NCBI RefSeq assembly: GCF_044597725.1
Contig: NZ_CP139003.1
Span: 2,852,001-2,916,000 of the forward strand
DNA length: 64,000 nucleotides
Source: Bermanella sp044597725
GTDB lineage: Bacteria > Pseudomonadota > Gammaproteobacteria > Pseudomonadales > Oceanobacteraceae
Reading direction: 5' to 3'
Below, in pieces: positions 35,223 through 44,549 of this stretch (its first letter is position 1; every line of letters starts with the position of its first letter). The translations under genes were made by a program, and so were the position numbers. The notes under the pieces were generated by a model. It worked only from the letters and a program-made list of their open reading frames with translations, was not told the origin of the DNA and made no database searches.

Positions 35223-37700
35223 TTAATTTCCCAGTGTTTTTAATGCATAGGGCAAGCATTTTTTTACTTGCCATGCACTAAATATATATGCCACCACTAC
35301 AACTAAAAGTGTTAACAATAAAAGATAAAACGCAGGTTTAATGCTAATAATAAGAGGCATGGTCCAACCAAACGAGAGTACATTGATGTCATGTATCAGT
35401 ATATGTGCTAATAGGCTGCCCAGTGGTATGGAGAGCAGCCAAGTGATTAATACGCAGCTTAGTAACGGTAAACCTGTAATATAAAGCCATTGTTTAGTGG
35501 TAACCCCCATGCTGTGCCAATGCGCATACTGAGATAGCCTCTGTTGGTGTATAGACATAAGCGATGCTAATAATGCGATACCTGCCACAATAAACGTTAG
35601 GCTGTTTATTGCAGCCGTCATTGCAAAGGTTCGGTCAAAAATATTCATGGATAATTTCAAAATATTATCTCGCACTATCCAATCGCCAGGTTTTGCGCCA
35701 AATTCAATAAGCGCTTCTATGGCTCGATCTTGTTGGTTGATATTGTTTAACCATAAACCTAACCCCCTTTGTTGCGCATGAGGCCACCACTCTGTTACTT
35801 GGCTGTAGGGCAAATAGAATTGATAATAAGGGTTGCCATAATCATGATAAAAACCTGCAATGGTGAACTTTTTTGCTCCACTTGCTGTTTCTAATGTAAC
35901 TTTCTCGTGTAGTTTTATACCCGCAAGGTGTTTAACCTGTTCATTGGCAAAAATATACGGAGGTTCTGACTTATCCCAACTTACGCCATTGCCCTTTGGA
36001 TAAGCCATGGGAAGCTGTTTCACATCCGGCGCGCTTGGGTTTAAACCTCGAATAAGTGTGGGTTTATTATTCCAACGGATAGTCGTGCCATTTCTTAAAT
36101 GATGACTCGCCAACCAGCTAGGCTGTGAAGCCAATAGTGCCTCATAATCAAGTGTATTGCTTTGCACGTAAATGTCTGCAGAAAGACGTTGTTGCAACCA
36201 GTCATCAAGGGCTTGCCGAAATGATCCAACCAACGTATCAACACCAAAGTTTGCAACAAGTGCTAGCAGCAATGCCATAAGCGCCGTTCGTAAAGTACTT
36301 AGCTGAGCAAAACCATCTGATATTGCCCAGCTACTTAACGGATTCGAACCTTTCAATCTTATTTTTGAAAATAGATGTAATGTGTATTCTGCGACAATGG
36401 GTAGAAGCCATACAGCCGACAAGAGCACCAATGCTAATAATATAAAACCATGATATAGCTCAGTGACGTTGGGCCAAATTATGGCCGCTAACACAGCCAA
36501 ACATAAGCTCGCACACGCTAGTTTTTTTCGGGCCTGTGAATCTTGGTGCCATTGAGTGGCTTGTTCGCGATTAGCTCGTAGACTATTTTGAGCTTGCTTC
36601 CAAAGGGGCCATGCCAATGCCAATGACAACCCACCTAGAGATAATAGCCATGCGTACAACCATGTATGAAAAGACAAAATAATTTGGTTAATAAGTACAG
36701 CACCATATAGATTTTGTAATGTGGATGCCACCGAAGGCAATAAAAATTGACTAAGTAGCACACCTAAACCAATGCCCATTAGTGTAGCTACTATGCTTAA
36801 AATGAACACTTCAAAGCATAATGCAATTAATATTGTTGGCTGACTAACCCCAAGTTCACGCAAAGTACTAAACGTTTGCATACGTGTATGCAAAGAGAAA
36901 CGCACTGCATTGAATACAATAAATAGGCCCACTAAAAAAGAAAGTAGGCTCATAGCGCTTAAGTGAATGTGCAAACTTTTGGTCAGTTCTGTTAAATCTA
37001 AACTTTGTTGGTTTTTATTTAAGGAAAGTGAAGAATTTAAGAGTGTGGGAAGCTGTTTAGCTTGTTTTGGGGTTAGCTCCCCCACTGCTAAATAATCAAT
37101 TTTATTTAAGCCTAAACTTTGCCAAGCCACGCCTATATCCATAAAAATGCGTTGCCCTTGCATGGGCATGGTAGCAAATTTAACCGGAGGTAAAGTGCGC
37201 CCGTCCTGTAATTGAATGCTATCGCCTTCTTCAATGTTTAGTTGTTTTGCTAACGATGACGGTACCCAAACTTCGTAAGGTGGGCTAATGAGTGATAATC
37301 CACTTAATGTCGATGTATACACTTGGCCACTTTTTGTTTGGCTACCTGCTAGCGCAAACATATCGGTGGCTATAATGGTGAATGGTTGCTTTTCTGGTGT
37401 GCTATGGCGCTGCTCAATGACTGGAAAGATTTGTCGAAAACCTTGGCGCCTTAACTTAATATACTCATCAATATCAATTCCTTGCTTCCCTCGGGGTTGT
37501 ATCCAATATGCTGCTTGTCCTCCCAGCAGTTGATCAGCTTGAGCGTAACTTGTTTTGGCATGGGCATTAATAATTTGTACCGCCGACCATAGTGCAACAC
37601 CCGTTATCAACCCCACTAATAAAAAAAGAGTTTGCAGTTTATGCCGACGGTAATGACTTAATAATGTTGTAACAACCCAAGTCAGTTGCTGAACCCTCAT
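35223..37700 (-). CDS. FtsX-like ABC transporter permease
   Basis: An 825-residue membrane protein with a first membrane helix after the N-terminus (LQTLFLLVGLITGVALW), a long extracytoplasmic region of MacB-like type, then two FtsX core domains with grouped helices (SLLSFLVGLFIVFNAVRFSL, IVATLMGIGLGVLLSQFLL and the repeat near the C-terminus SLTFIVAGIALLASLMSIH). Such permeases move lipids, peptides or lipoproteins from the inner membrane outward rather than importing nutrients. Its stop is 2 bases from the ATPase gene's end and the AttH-like gene follows, giving one operon. Confidence 0.88.
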   Translation of the reverse strand: MRVQQLTWVVTTLLSHYRRHKLQTLFLLVGLITGVALWSAVQIINAHAKTSYAQADQLLGGQAAYWIQPRGKQGIDIDEYIKLRRQGFRQIFPVIEQRHSTPEKQPFTIIATDMFALAGSQTKSGQVYTSTLSGLSLISPPYEVWVPSSLAKQLNIEEGDSIQLQDGRTLPPVKFATMPMQGQRIFMDIGVAWQSLGLNKIDYLAVGELTPKQAKQLPTLLNSSLSLNKNQQSLDLTELTKSLHIHLSAMSLLSFLVGLFIVFNAVRFSLHTRMQTFSTLRELGVSQPTILIALCFEVFILSIVATLMGIGLGVLLSQFLLPSVASTLQNLYGAVLINQIILSFHTWLYAWLLSLGGLSLALAWPLWKQAQNSLRANREQATQWHQDSQARKKLACASLCLAVLAAIIWPNVTELYHGFILLALVLLSAVWLLPIVAEYTLHLFSKIRLKGSNPLSSWAISDGFAQLSTLRTALMALLLALVANFGVDTLVGSFRQALDDWLQQRLSADIYVQSNTLDYEALLASQPSWLASHHLRNGTTIRWNNKPTLIRGLNPSAPDVKQLPMAYPKGNGVSWDKSEPPYIFANEQVKHLAGIKLHEKVTLETASGAKKFTIAGFYHDYGNPYYQFYLPYSQVTEWWPHAQQRGLGLWLNNINQQDRAIEALIEFGAKPGDWIVRDNILKLSMNIFDRTFAMTAAINSLTFIVAGIALLASLMSIHQQRLSQYAHWHSMGVTTKQWLYITGLPLLSCVLITWLLSIPLGSLLAHILIHDINVLSFGWTMPLIISIKPAFYLLLLTLLVVVVAYIFSAWQVKKCLPYALKTLGN

Positions 37701-37702
37701 AC

Positions 37703-38383
37703 TCAGAGGACTCCTTGTTCTGCTTTTTGCAGACTAAGTTTGCCCTGCTTTAATAACCACTGCTCATCTAAATAGGCCGCCATTTCCGAACTGTGTGTCA
37801 CCATTAATAAACTACTACCCGCTTGCTTAACGATATCCACCAGCAACACCATGACATCACGACTAGTCTGTTCATCTAGATTACCAGTGGGCTCATCGGC
37901 AAGTATTAATCGCGGTTGGTGCAACATGCTTCTGGCAATGGCGACTCTTTGCTGTTGCCCACCAGAAAGTTGATGTGGAAAGCGTTTAACAAGTTTGTCT
38001 AAACCCAGCTTAGTGATCAAAAAATCACGATAAGCTGTATCAAGGTTTCCTGCCAAGCGTGCCTGTAAACTAATGTTATCCCACACCGTTAATGTCGAGA
38101 CCAAATGATATTGCTGAAAAATTAAGCTTAGTTGATGTAAACGCACAGCATTCCACTGGCGTGACGTAAGATTATGCAAGGTTTGTCCATTTAGTATGAT
38201 ACTGCCGCTATCAATAGGCTCAATCCCAGCAATCATATGCAGTAGTGTACTTTTACCCGAGCCACTTTCCCCTTGTAGGGCTATGGATTTCCCGCTAGAT
38301 AATGCAAAGCTTGCTTGCTCAAGTACGCACAGAGATTCGTCTTCTTGCGTGAAGTATTTCGATACATTTTTAAACTCCAGCAT
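37703..38383 (-). CDS. ABC transporter ATP-binding protein (LolD/MacB type)
   Basis: A 226-residue ATPase with Walker A GESGSGKST (residues 38-46), Q-loop FQQYHL, signature LSGGQQQR and Walker B LADEPTGNLD, followed by the switch His in VTHSSEM. The LolD-like pattern LADEPTGNLD fits the FtsX-permease class of exporters. ATG 38383 is preferred over a TTG at 38401 because it leaves the usual MLEFKNVSK start and a GGGG-type ribosome site. It is transcribed divergently from phoD across about 170 bases. Confidence 0.93.
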   Translation of the reverse strand: MLEFKNVSKYFTQEDESLCVLEQASFALSSGKSIALQGESGSGKSTLLHMIAGIEPIDSGSIILNGQTLHNLTSRQWNAVRLHQLSLIFQQYHLVSTLTVWDNISLQARLAGNLDTAYRDFLITKLGLDKLVKRFPHQLSGGQQQRVAIARSMLHQPRLILADEPTGNLDEQTSRDVMVLLVDIVKQAGSSLLMVTHSSEMAAYLDEQWLLKQGKLSLQKAEQGVL

Positions 38384-38459
38384 AGCGATTACCCCACTCA
38401 AACATCACGTATTCGGCCAACTGGTTATTATATGCGGACAAATTCTCATAATTGGCCAC

Positions 38460-38477
38460 CTGTCACATTTTTTTCTT
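38460..38477 (+). promoter_or_regulatory. Weak Pho-box-like site upstream of phoD
   Basis: One perfect half-site CTGTCAC (38460-38466) is followed at the 11-base period by a poor second half-site TTTTCTT (38471-38477; 4 of 7 positions fit). PhoB control of a phosphatase gene is biologically expected, but this site is too weak to claim on its own. Confidence 0.35.
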
Positions 38478-38555
38478 ATTGCTGAAATATTCCATAGGTT
38501 CAATAGCCCTGCAAATAAAAACACCTACACTCTCACTATAACAGAGGCATTCTCT

Positions 38556-40328
38556 ATGAACATGGACCGCCGCAAGTTTTTAGGGGTAACCGCTGCTACC
38601 CTAGCCACCCCATATATTATTACTGCTAACCGCGTTCACGCGGGTACGTTTGGCTTCGACCCAGCAACCGCTGGAACAGCACTACCCGACAATAGCGCCA
38701 TTGATGAAAGCAGTGCACGCATGATCTTTGATCTATCCGTTAGCTCTGGTGACCCTACACCTTCGGGCGTAATGCTTTGGACTCATATCAACCCTAAATA
38801 TTACGACCCCAGCGAACAATTGGTTTTTCAAGTATGTAAAGATCCTGCCGCACAGGTGGTTGTATTAGAGGGACAGGTTAATGCTGAGGAAATTGGTCCG
38901 CAAAAAGACTATACGGTAAAAATTGATCTAGACGGCCAACTCGATGCCAACCAGCGATATTATTATCGTTTTTATTACAAAGGCATCAGTTCACGTATTG
39001 GTCGCTGTAAAACCTTGCCTCAGCAAGATGGCTATTTAGAAAACCTCAAAATTGCCGTGCTAACGTGCCAAGACTATACCAATGGTTACTACGGTGCACT
39101 TAACTACGTGGCTCAAGACGATAGCATCGACTTTGTGGTGCATTTGGGCGACTTTATTTACGAGACTGCTGGTGACCCGCGCTTTCAAAGCCTGCCCTTT
39201 GCCGACCGTGAAATCATATTACCCAGTGGCGGTATTGTTGCGTTTGATGTTCTGGACTATCGCCATTTATATAAAACCTATCGCTCCGATTTAAACCTGC
39301 AATTAGCTATGGAAGTGCATTCATGGATTATTACCACCGATGATCATGAAACCGCTAACGATGCTTATTGGGATTACGAGCGTGATACTTTGGGCGCCCC
39401 CGATCACCCATTAACAACCGAGCAAGGCAGTGACGCGACAGCACTTAAGCAATTGAAGTTAGACAGCCAAAGAGCTTGGGTTGAATACACCCCTACCCGT
39501 GTGCAAATTAACGAAAATGCTAGCCACCCGCACGACTTTACGCGCATTTATCGCAGCTTCCAGTTTGGTGATTTGTTTGAATTATTCATGCTGGATACAC
39601 GGACTTACCGTTCGCCCCATCCTTGCGGTGAAAATGATATATTCTCACGCTATATACCCATTGGCTGCAATAAAATGAACGATGCAGGCCAAACCATGAT
39701 GGGAGAGACACAGTTCGATTGGCTTAAACAAGGTTTAAAAGATAGTTCGGCAAAATGGACTGTGCTTGGTAACCAAACATATTTAGGCCGTTTAACCGCA
39801 TCGCTTTTGGGTCAGCCCTTAGCTTATATTAATGTGGATGCATGGGATGGCTATATTGCAGAACGTGACCGTTTAATGGAAGCAGTTAAAGAAGCTAATC
39901 TTGATAACTTTGTGGTGCTAACTGGCGACTTACACACTTATATCAGCTCTTATGTAAAATACGATTATGGTCACTTAACAAATTTCTGGTGGCCTAATAT
40001 AGCGGGAATTGAGTTTATGACGCCTTCTGTATCGTCCTCCAACTTGTTTGAAATGATTGGCAAGCAAGCTAAGGGAACAGGCCACAGAGATGAGGTGCTG
40101 CAAGTTTTAAGTGAAGGTGCGATTCGCTTAAATAACCCCCACATCCGTTACTTTAACTCCACTCAAAATGGCTATAGCACAGTGGAATTTACTCGCGATT
40201 ACTGCGAATGGACGGCCTACAGTGTAGATAAAAATGTAAACGATGGGCAAGCAAGTCGCTCTATTGTGAAGAAGCAACGTAAGGATGCGGGTTGGTCTTG
40301 GCTGCAAGATCAAGATAACAACGCTTAA
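38556..40328 (+). CDS. phoD: Alkaline phosphatase D (PhoD), Tat-exported
   Basis: A 590-residue PhoD family phosphatase/phosphodiesterase. The N-terminus carries a twin-arginine signal (Arg5-Arg6 in MNMDRRKFLG, hydrophobic part to about residue 30). The PhoD metal/active-site motifs are present: HLGDFIYET, TDDHETANDAYWDYER, and LTGDLHTYISSY. Such enzymes release phosphate from diesters and monoesters outside the cell or in the periplasm. ATG 38556 has an AGAGG ribosome site and yields the Tat signal; the frame is open far upstream but that part overlaps the divergent ABC gene. A strong terminator follows. Confidence 0.93.
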   Translation: MNMDRRKFLGVTAATLATPYIITANRVHAGTFGFDPATAGTALPDNSAIDESSARMIFDLSVSSGDPTPSGVMLWTHINPKYYDPSEQLVFQVCKDPAAQVVVLEGQVNAEEIGPQKDYTVKIDLDGQLDANQRYYYRFYYKGISSRIGRCKTLPQQDGYLENLKIAVLTCQDYTNGYYGALNYVAQDDSIDFVVHLGDFIYETAGDPRFQSLPFADREIILPSGGIVAFDVLDYRHLYKTYRSDLNLQLAMEVHSWIITTDDHETANDAYWDYERDTLGAPDHPLTTEQGSDATALKQLKLDSQRAWVEYTPTRVQINENASHPHDFTRIYRSFQFGDLFELFMLDTRTYRSPHPCGENDIFSRYIPIGCNKMNDAGQTMMGETQFDWLKQGLKDSSAKWTVLGNQTYLGRLTASLLGQPLAYINVDAWDGYIAERDRLMEAVKEANLDNFVVLTGDLHTYISSYVKYDYGHLTNFWWPNIAGIEFMTPSVSSSNLFEMIGKQAKGTGHRDEVLQVLSEGAIRLNNPHIRYFNSTQNGYSTVEFTRDYCEWTAYSVDKNVNDGQASRSIVKKQRKDAGWSWLQDQDNNA

Positions 40329-40345
40329 CTTAAGCCAAGCAAACA

Positions 40346-40387
40346 ATAGCCCTAACAAGCGATGAACTTGCTAGGGCTATATTTTTT
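40346..40387. terminator. Bidirectional terminator between phoD and nnrU
   Basis: Long stem ATAGCCCTA-x-CAAG with CTTG-x-TAGGGCTAT around the loop CGATGAA (one A/C mismatch), followed by ATTTTTT on the plus strand. It ends at the nnrU stop codon. The plus-strand T-run points to termination of phoD. Confidence 0.85.
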
Positions 40388-40952
40388 AAGCATTAATTAG
40401 TGGCACACCTGCAATCCATTTATGAGAGAACAAGACCACTGCGTAAACAACCGTGCCGGCTACCACAACAATGATGTCGTTTTTAAGCGGGTAGCGTTTG
40501 CTTTGCTTTTTAGCACCACGGGCGTTGGCACTCATCATGGCAAACAAGCTATAAACCAAGAAACTACCAAATAATAAAATCGAGGCTCTATCACCATTTA
40601 GCCATAAGTGAGTACTCGACCATAATACAATCGCCCATAACATAGGGTGACGCGTAAAGCGCTTTATGTTTCCTTTCATATGCGCCGCAGGCAGTAAAAT
40701 AAATGCAATTAAAACCGCCAGCATAGCAACATGCCTAGCCCAATGAGGGGCAGTCCACTCTGGTAACGAAAGCAATGGCTTTTGTTGATAACCAAGAACA
40801 ATAAGTACCAAGCCAAATAATGAAACCAAGGCAAATACAGCTTTGTACCCGTTTGCGCCAAGTTTACTGCTCAAGGATTTTTTAAGGGAAGGAATACTGG
40901 GCACTAAATGCATGCCAAAGAAAACGATCAAGCCTACGATTAAGAGTTCCAT
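40386..40952 (-). CDS. nnrU: NnrU family membrane protein
   Basis: A 188-residue protein with about six membrane helices and the NnrU signature HPMLWAIVLWSSTHLWLNGD in the middle, with LIVFFGMHLVPSI at the start. NnrU homologues are linked to nitrogen-oxide metabolism in denitrifiers but are widespread in organisms that do not denitrify, and the molecular function is unclear. The ATG at 40952 with AGGTG upstream is chosen over GTG 40961. No denitrification genes are nearby. Confidence 0.85.
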   Translation of the reverse strand: MELLIVGLIVFFGMHLVPSIPSLKKSLSSKLGANGYKAVFALVSLFGLVLIVLGYQQKPLLSLPEWTAPHWARHVAMLAVLIAFILLPAAHMKGNIKRFTRHPMLWAIVLWSSTHLWLNGDRASILLFGSFLVYSLFAMMSANARGAKKQSKRYPLKNDIIVVVAGTVVYAVVLFSHKWIAGVPLINA

Positions 40953-40998
40953 CGCTATCACCTACTATTTTATTGTTATAGGAAGTATTGAGTGTACC

Positions 40999-41030
40999 AA
41001 AAAAAAGCCACACAGGAAGTCCTGTGTGGC
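40999..41030 (-). terminator. Rho-independent terminator of the DUF6482-like gene
   Basis: Minus strand: GCCACACAGG with CCTGTGTGGC, a 10-bp perfect stem (plus a closing A-T pair) with a 2- to 4-base loop, followed by a run of eight T. It lies 42 bases after the minus-strand gene at 41072. Confidence 0.9.
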
Positions 41031-41071
41031 AAGAGGGAAGTACTTATAAAGCACTCGGAGTCTACTACAAA

Positions 41072-41368
41072 TTAATGGATGCCTAAGGGTATCTCCATGG
41101 ATGGGCTCATTTCACCATCATTCACACACGCCTCATCGTAAGGCAACTGCTGGTATAAAACCGATTGTTTACATTTAATAGAGCGGATAACGTCTTTTCC
41201 TTGCTCCATATTCTTAAACATCACAGGTTTAAGGCCTTCGTCATAAATAGGAAAACGTACACCTTGGTCTTCTACAAACAGTTGATAAGACTGCCCACAA
41301 ATACTAACCAGCATTATCTTATCTACGGCATAATTAAGGGAATGGATTTGTTCCAAGGTCATTTTCAT
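41072..41368 (-). CDS. DUF6482-like small protein
   Basis: A 98-residue protein with LEQIHSLNYAVDKIMLVSIC, a strand-turn YQLFVEDQGVRFPIYDEGL, and the DEACVNDGE segment near the end that recalls the DEM/CG motif of DUF6482 proteins in Pseudomonas. The family is small and uncharacterised. A clear terminator follows on the minus strand. The assignment is moderately confident. Confidence 0.6.
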   Translation of the reverse strand: MKMTLEQIHSLNYAVDKIMLVSICGQSYQLFVEDQGVRFPIYDEGLKPVMFKNMEQGKDVIRSIKCKQSVLYQQLPYDEACVNDGEMSPSMEIPLGIH

Positions 41369-41445
41369 GGGTACGCCTCAAAAACGTTTCAGTTAATGTT
41401 TGTACGCACACAATAGAAAAGTGGTTTTGCTGGTTACAGCAAATA

Positions 41446-41471
41446 GGGCACCGTCACGTAAGACGGAGCCC
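41446..41471 (-). terminator. GC-rich hairpin after the BKACE gene
   Basis: GGGCACCGTC (41446-41455) pairs with GACGGAGCCC (41462-41471) with one mismatch and a 6-base loop, 22 bases after the BKACE stop on the minus strand. The downstream T tract is weak (TATTTG), so termination is likely but not certain. Confidence 0.5.
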
Positions 41472-41493
41472 CAAAGAGTAAACTAAAATGAGA

Positions 41494-42348
41494 TTATAAA
41501 AATAATTGACGAGCTTCTTCAGGAGAGGCGATTTCTCGGCCCGCTTGTTTGGCAACATTCGCCATGGCTTCTATTAGCTGTCCATTACTGGTGGCGCGTT
41601 CACCGTTAGGCAGATAAAACGTATCTTCCAAACCAGTCCGTAAATTACCGCCAAGTTCGGCCACCTTTTTATGCACATCCCATACTTCTTCACGGCCTAT
41701 CACCGTAGCTTGCCAGTGGCTGCCAGGTTTTAAATATTTTAATAAAATAGGCAATAACTCGGGGTCGGCTGGCATACCGGAGTTAACCCCCATCACCAAG
41801 TTGTAGTCTAGCTTGTCCCACATGCCTACTTCTTGATACATGCCCACACTGCGCACAATGCCCGTATCGAAACATTCAAACTCGGGGCGAGCGCCGGTTT
41901 CTTTGCACACTTCGAGCAGTTCTTTAATTTTATCGACAGTATTCTCAAACAGCATGGGCGGCCAAGCCCAAGTACCGTTAGAACGGGCTTTTAAATAGTT
42001 AAGAGAGCCGGCATTACACGCGGCGATTTCTGGTTTGCCTTTGCGAATACATGCAATTGGGCCTGATTGATCGCGCCCTATCGTACCTGTGGTGTAATTC
42101 ATAATAACCCCGGGACAGGCTTCACGAATAGCATTGCTGATTTCCAGTGCCACGTCTGGGTCCCAGCTGGGTAAATGGCCTTTGCCATCATCTTGCTGAC
42201 GAAAGTGAATATGCATACAACTGGCTCCGGCGTCATAGGCCTCACGGGCTGACTTAGCCATTTCTTCGGCTGTAACCGGAACTGGATGCTGTTTAGGATT
42301 GGTAAGCACCCCAGTTAGGGCGCAGGTAATAACCACTTTCTCTGACAT
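41494..42348 (-). CDS. BKACE family beta-keto acid cleavage enzyme (DUF849)
   Basis: A 284-residue TIM-barrel metalloenzyme of the BKACE family, which condenses a beta-keto acid with acetyl-CoA to yield acetoacetate and a new acyl-CoA. Metal-binding His46 and His48 in CMHIHFRQQD match the zinc ligands of 3-keto-5-aminohexanoate cleavage enzyme (Kce), and the early Ala-Leu-Thr-Gly start (CALTGVLTNPK) and the RTGLEDTFYL loop are characteristic. The substrate is not fixed by this sequence. The divergent neighbour is acetoacetyl-CoA synthetase, a natural downstream step, since BKACE reactions release acetoacetate. Confidence 0.9.
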   Translation of the reverse strand: MSEKVVITCALTGVLTNPKQHPVPVTAEEMAKSAREAYDAGASCMHIHFRQQDDGKGHLPSWDPDVALEISNAIREACPGVIMNYTTGTIGRDQSGPIACIRKGKPEIAACNAGSLNYLKARSNGTWAWPPMLFENTVDKIKELLEVCKETGARPEFECFDTGIVRSVGMYQEVGMWDKLDYNLVMGVNSGMPADPELLPILLKYLKPGSHWQATVIGREEVWDVHKKVAELGGNLRTGLEDTFYLPNGERATSNGQLIEAMANVAKQAGREIASPEEARQLFL

Positions 42349-42411
42349 GATCGCTCCACATAATTTGGCTTGTTTAACTTGTCATATACCCGCACCTTAC
42401 CTTACCCTTAC

Positions 42412-42433
42412 AAACCAAGCAAGCGCTTGGTTT
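42412..42433. promoter_or_regulatory. Perfect 22-bp palindrome between BKACE and AACS genes
   Basis: Arms AAACCAAGC (42412-42420) and GCTTGGTTT (42425-42433) are exact complements around the spacer AAGC, in the 188-base divergent promoter region. AAGC/GCTT-type palindromes of this length are typical TetR-family operators. It could repress both genes until the relevant acid is present. No regulator gene is beside it. Confidence 0.6.
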
Positions 42434-42536
42434 TATAAAATACGCCAATGGTCTCGTCCTTTTGTACCCTATTCCCGGGCAAACTGGCGTGATATAACAA
42501 GCGCTATTCATTTATTCACAAAATAATAAGAGCATT

Positions 42537-44549
42537 ATGGCAAAGCAACTTTGGGCTCCTAGCCAAGAACAGATTGAGAGCAGCAACTTAACGCGCTTTA
42601 TGGCATTTATGAACAAAGATGGCCATAACCTAAACAACTACCCCGAGCTCTACGATTTCTCGATTCGCTTGCCCCATTTGTTTTGGAAGTATTTATGGGA
42701 ATACGGCAGTTTTGTCGCCAGTGAAGAACCCCGTAGCATACTCAAGAACCCAGACCAAATGCCCGGCTCTGTATGGTTCGAAGGGGCACGTTTTAACTTT
42801 GCACAAAACCTTTTAAAGTACCGAGATGATCGCCCCGCCATTGTTGCCTACGATGAACGCGGCAAACAGCAAACTCTAAGCTATAAGCAACTATTCAAAA
42901 AAGTCGCACAATTTAGTGCCTACTTAAAACAACAGGGCATTCAACCCGGTGACCGCATAGCAGGCTTTATGCCTAATGTAGCGGAAACCATTATTGCGAT
43001 GTTGGCCGCTACTAGCCTGGGGGCTACTTGGTCCAGTTGCTCCCCCGACTTTGGCTTGCAAGGTGTGCTGGATCGATTTGGACAAATTGAACCCACCGTG
43101 CTTATTACCACGGATGGCTATTTTTACGGTGGCAAAACCCTTAATAACCTAAGTAAACTTAATACCATATTGCCCCACATTCCCAGTGTGCGGCAGCTTG
43201 TTGTTGTACCCTATGCGGGTGTTAGTACCAGCTTACAAGATAGCCAAGCTCAACTGAGTAATGTTGATGCGAATACCGTTAAGTGGTGGCCTACCTGCTT
43301 AGATAACAAAGCAACACACATAAATTTCGCACAACTGCCCTTTGATCATCCTTTGTATATTTTATATAGCTCGGGCACGACCGGTGTCCCCAAGTGTATT
43401 GTGCACAGTAGCGGCGGTACGTTACTGCAACACTATAAAGAGCTCGCCTTTCATACCAACATCTCCGAGCACGATGCTGTGTTTTACTACACCACCTGTG
43501 GCTGGATGATGTGGAACTGGATGGTAAGCACCCTCATGACCGGGGCCAAACTCGTTATTTACGATGGTTCACCATTTGCCCCAGGCCCAGATGTACTTTG
43601 GAACATGGCTGAGGAGGAACAATTGAGTGTGTTCGGCACCAGTGCCAAATACATTAGCGCCGTGGAAAAAGCCCATTACCAACCCGCTAAAGAGCATGAC
43701 CTTCAGCACTTAAAAACCATTTTAAGTACGGGCTCGCCGTTAAGTAATGAAAGCTTCGATTTTGTTTATGAACATATTAAACACGATGTGTGTTTAAGCA
43801 GTATTGCTGGAGGCACCGACATTGTTTCCTGCTTTACCCTTGGGTGCCCAATTTTGCCTGTCTATCGAGGTGAAATTCAGTGCTTAGGTTTGGGCATGGC
43901 CGTAAACGTATATACCGAAGATGGCAAGCCCGTTAAAGCAAACTCAGGGGAACGGGGTGAGTTGGTATGCGAGCTGCCATTTCCTTGTATGCCCATAGGC
44001 TTTTATGGTGATGAACATCAGCGTAAGTATCGCAGTAGTTATTTCGAACGATTCGATAACATTTGGGCCCATGGCGATTTTGCCGAAGTCATCGAGCACG
44101 AGTTTGCCGGTGCACACTATAACAGCTTAATTATCCATGGCCGCAGCGATGCGGTATTAAACCCTGGAGGTGTGCGAATTGGCACCGCCGAAATATACAG
44201 ACAAGTAGAAAAAATCGATGATGTGTTAGAAAGCATTGCTGTGGGCCAAGAATGGCCAGCAGGAAGCACCGATATACGTGTGGTTTTGTTTGTCGTACTA
44301 CGCGATGGATTGAACTTAAACCCAGAGCTTGAGCAGCAAATTCGCACAACCATTCGCACAAATACCACCCCTAGGCATGTACCGGCAGTGATTGCTCAAG
44401 TCACCGACATTCCGCGCACCTTAAGCGGCAAGATTGTTGAAGTGGCGGTACGCGAGGTGATTCATGGACGAGAAGTAAAGAATACCGATGCTCTTAAAAA
44501 CCCCGAAGCGTTAGAGCTATTTAAAAATCGCCCTGAGTTATCGGTTTAA
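42537..44549 (+). CDS. Acetoacetate--CoA ligase
   Basis: A 670-residue AMP-forming adenylating enzyme. Domain order and length match acetoacetyl-CoA synthetase: the N-terminal cap, AMP-binding motif YSSGTTGVPKCIVHSSGG, the TTCGWMMWNWM segment that is characteristic of AACS, GGTDIVSCF, GDFAEV with the adenylate Asp, and the C-terminal Lys-bearing RTLSGKIVEV. It turns acetoacetate, ATP and CoA into acetoacetyl-CoA. Its divergent partner makes acetoacetate (BKACE), so the two form a compact acetoacetate pathway, probably sharing the palindromic operator. Confidence 0.92.
   Translation: MAKQLWAPSQEQIESSNLTRFMAFMNKDGHNLNNYPELYDFSIRLPHLFWKYLWEYGSFVASEEPRSILKNPDQMPGSVWFEGARFNFAQNLLKYRDDRPAIVAYDERGKQQTLSYKQLFKKVAQFSAYLKQQGIQPGDRIAGFMPNVAETIIAMLAATSLGATWSSCSPDFGLQGVLDRFGQIEPTVLITTDGYFYGGKTLNNLSKLNTILPHIPSVRQLVVVPYAGVSTSLQDSQAQLSNVDANTVKWWPTCLDNKATHINFAQLPFDHPLYILYSSGTTGVPKCIVHSSGGTLLQHYKELAFHTNISEHDAVFYYTTCGWMMWNWMVSTLMTGAKLVIYDGSPFAPGPDVLWNMAEEEQLSVFGTSAKYISAVEKAHYQPAKEHDLQHLKTILSTGSPLSNESFDFVYEHIKHDVCLSSIAGGTDIVSCFTLGCPILPVYRGEIQCLGLGMAVNVYTEDGKPVKANSGERGELVCELPFPCMPIGFYGDEHQRKYRSSYFERFDNIWAHGDFAEVIEHEFAGAHYNSLIIHGRSDAVLNPGGVRIGTAEIYRQVEKIDDVLESIAVGQEWPAGSTDIRVVLFVVLRDGLNLNPELEQQIRTTIRTNTTPRHVPAVIAQVTDIPRTLSGKIVEVAVREVIHGREVKNTDALKNPEALELFKNRPELSV

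Noticed and set aside
38196..38555. 120-residue N-terminal extension of PhoD
   Set aside because: The frame is open but overlaps the divergent ABC ATPase on the other strand; the Tat signal begins at ATG 38556.
40386..40952. Denitrification role of NnrU
   Set aside because: No nitrite or nitric oxide reductase genes are near, and the family is widespread outside denitrifiers.
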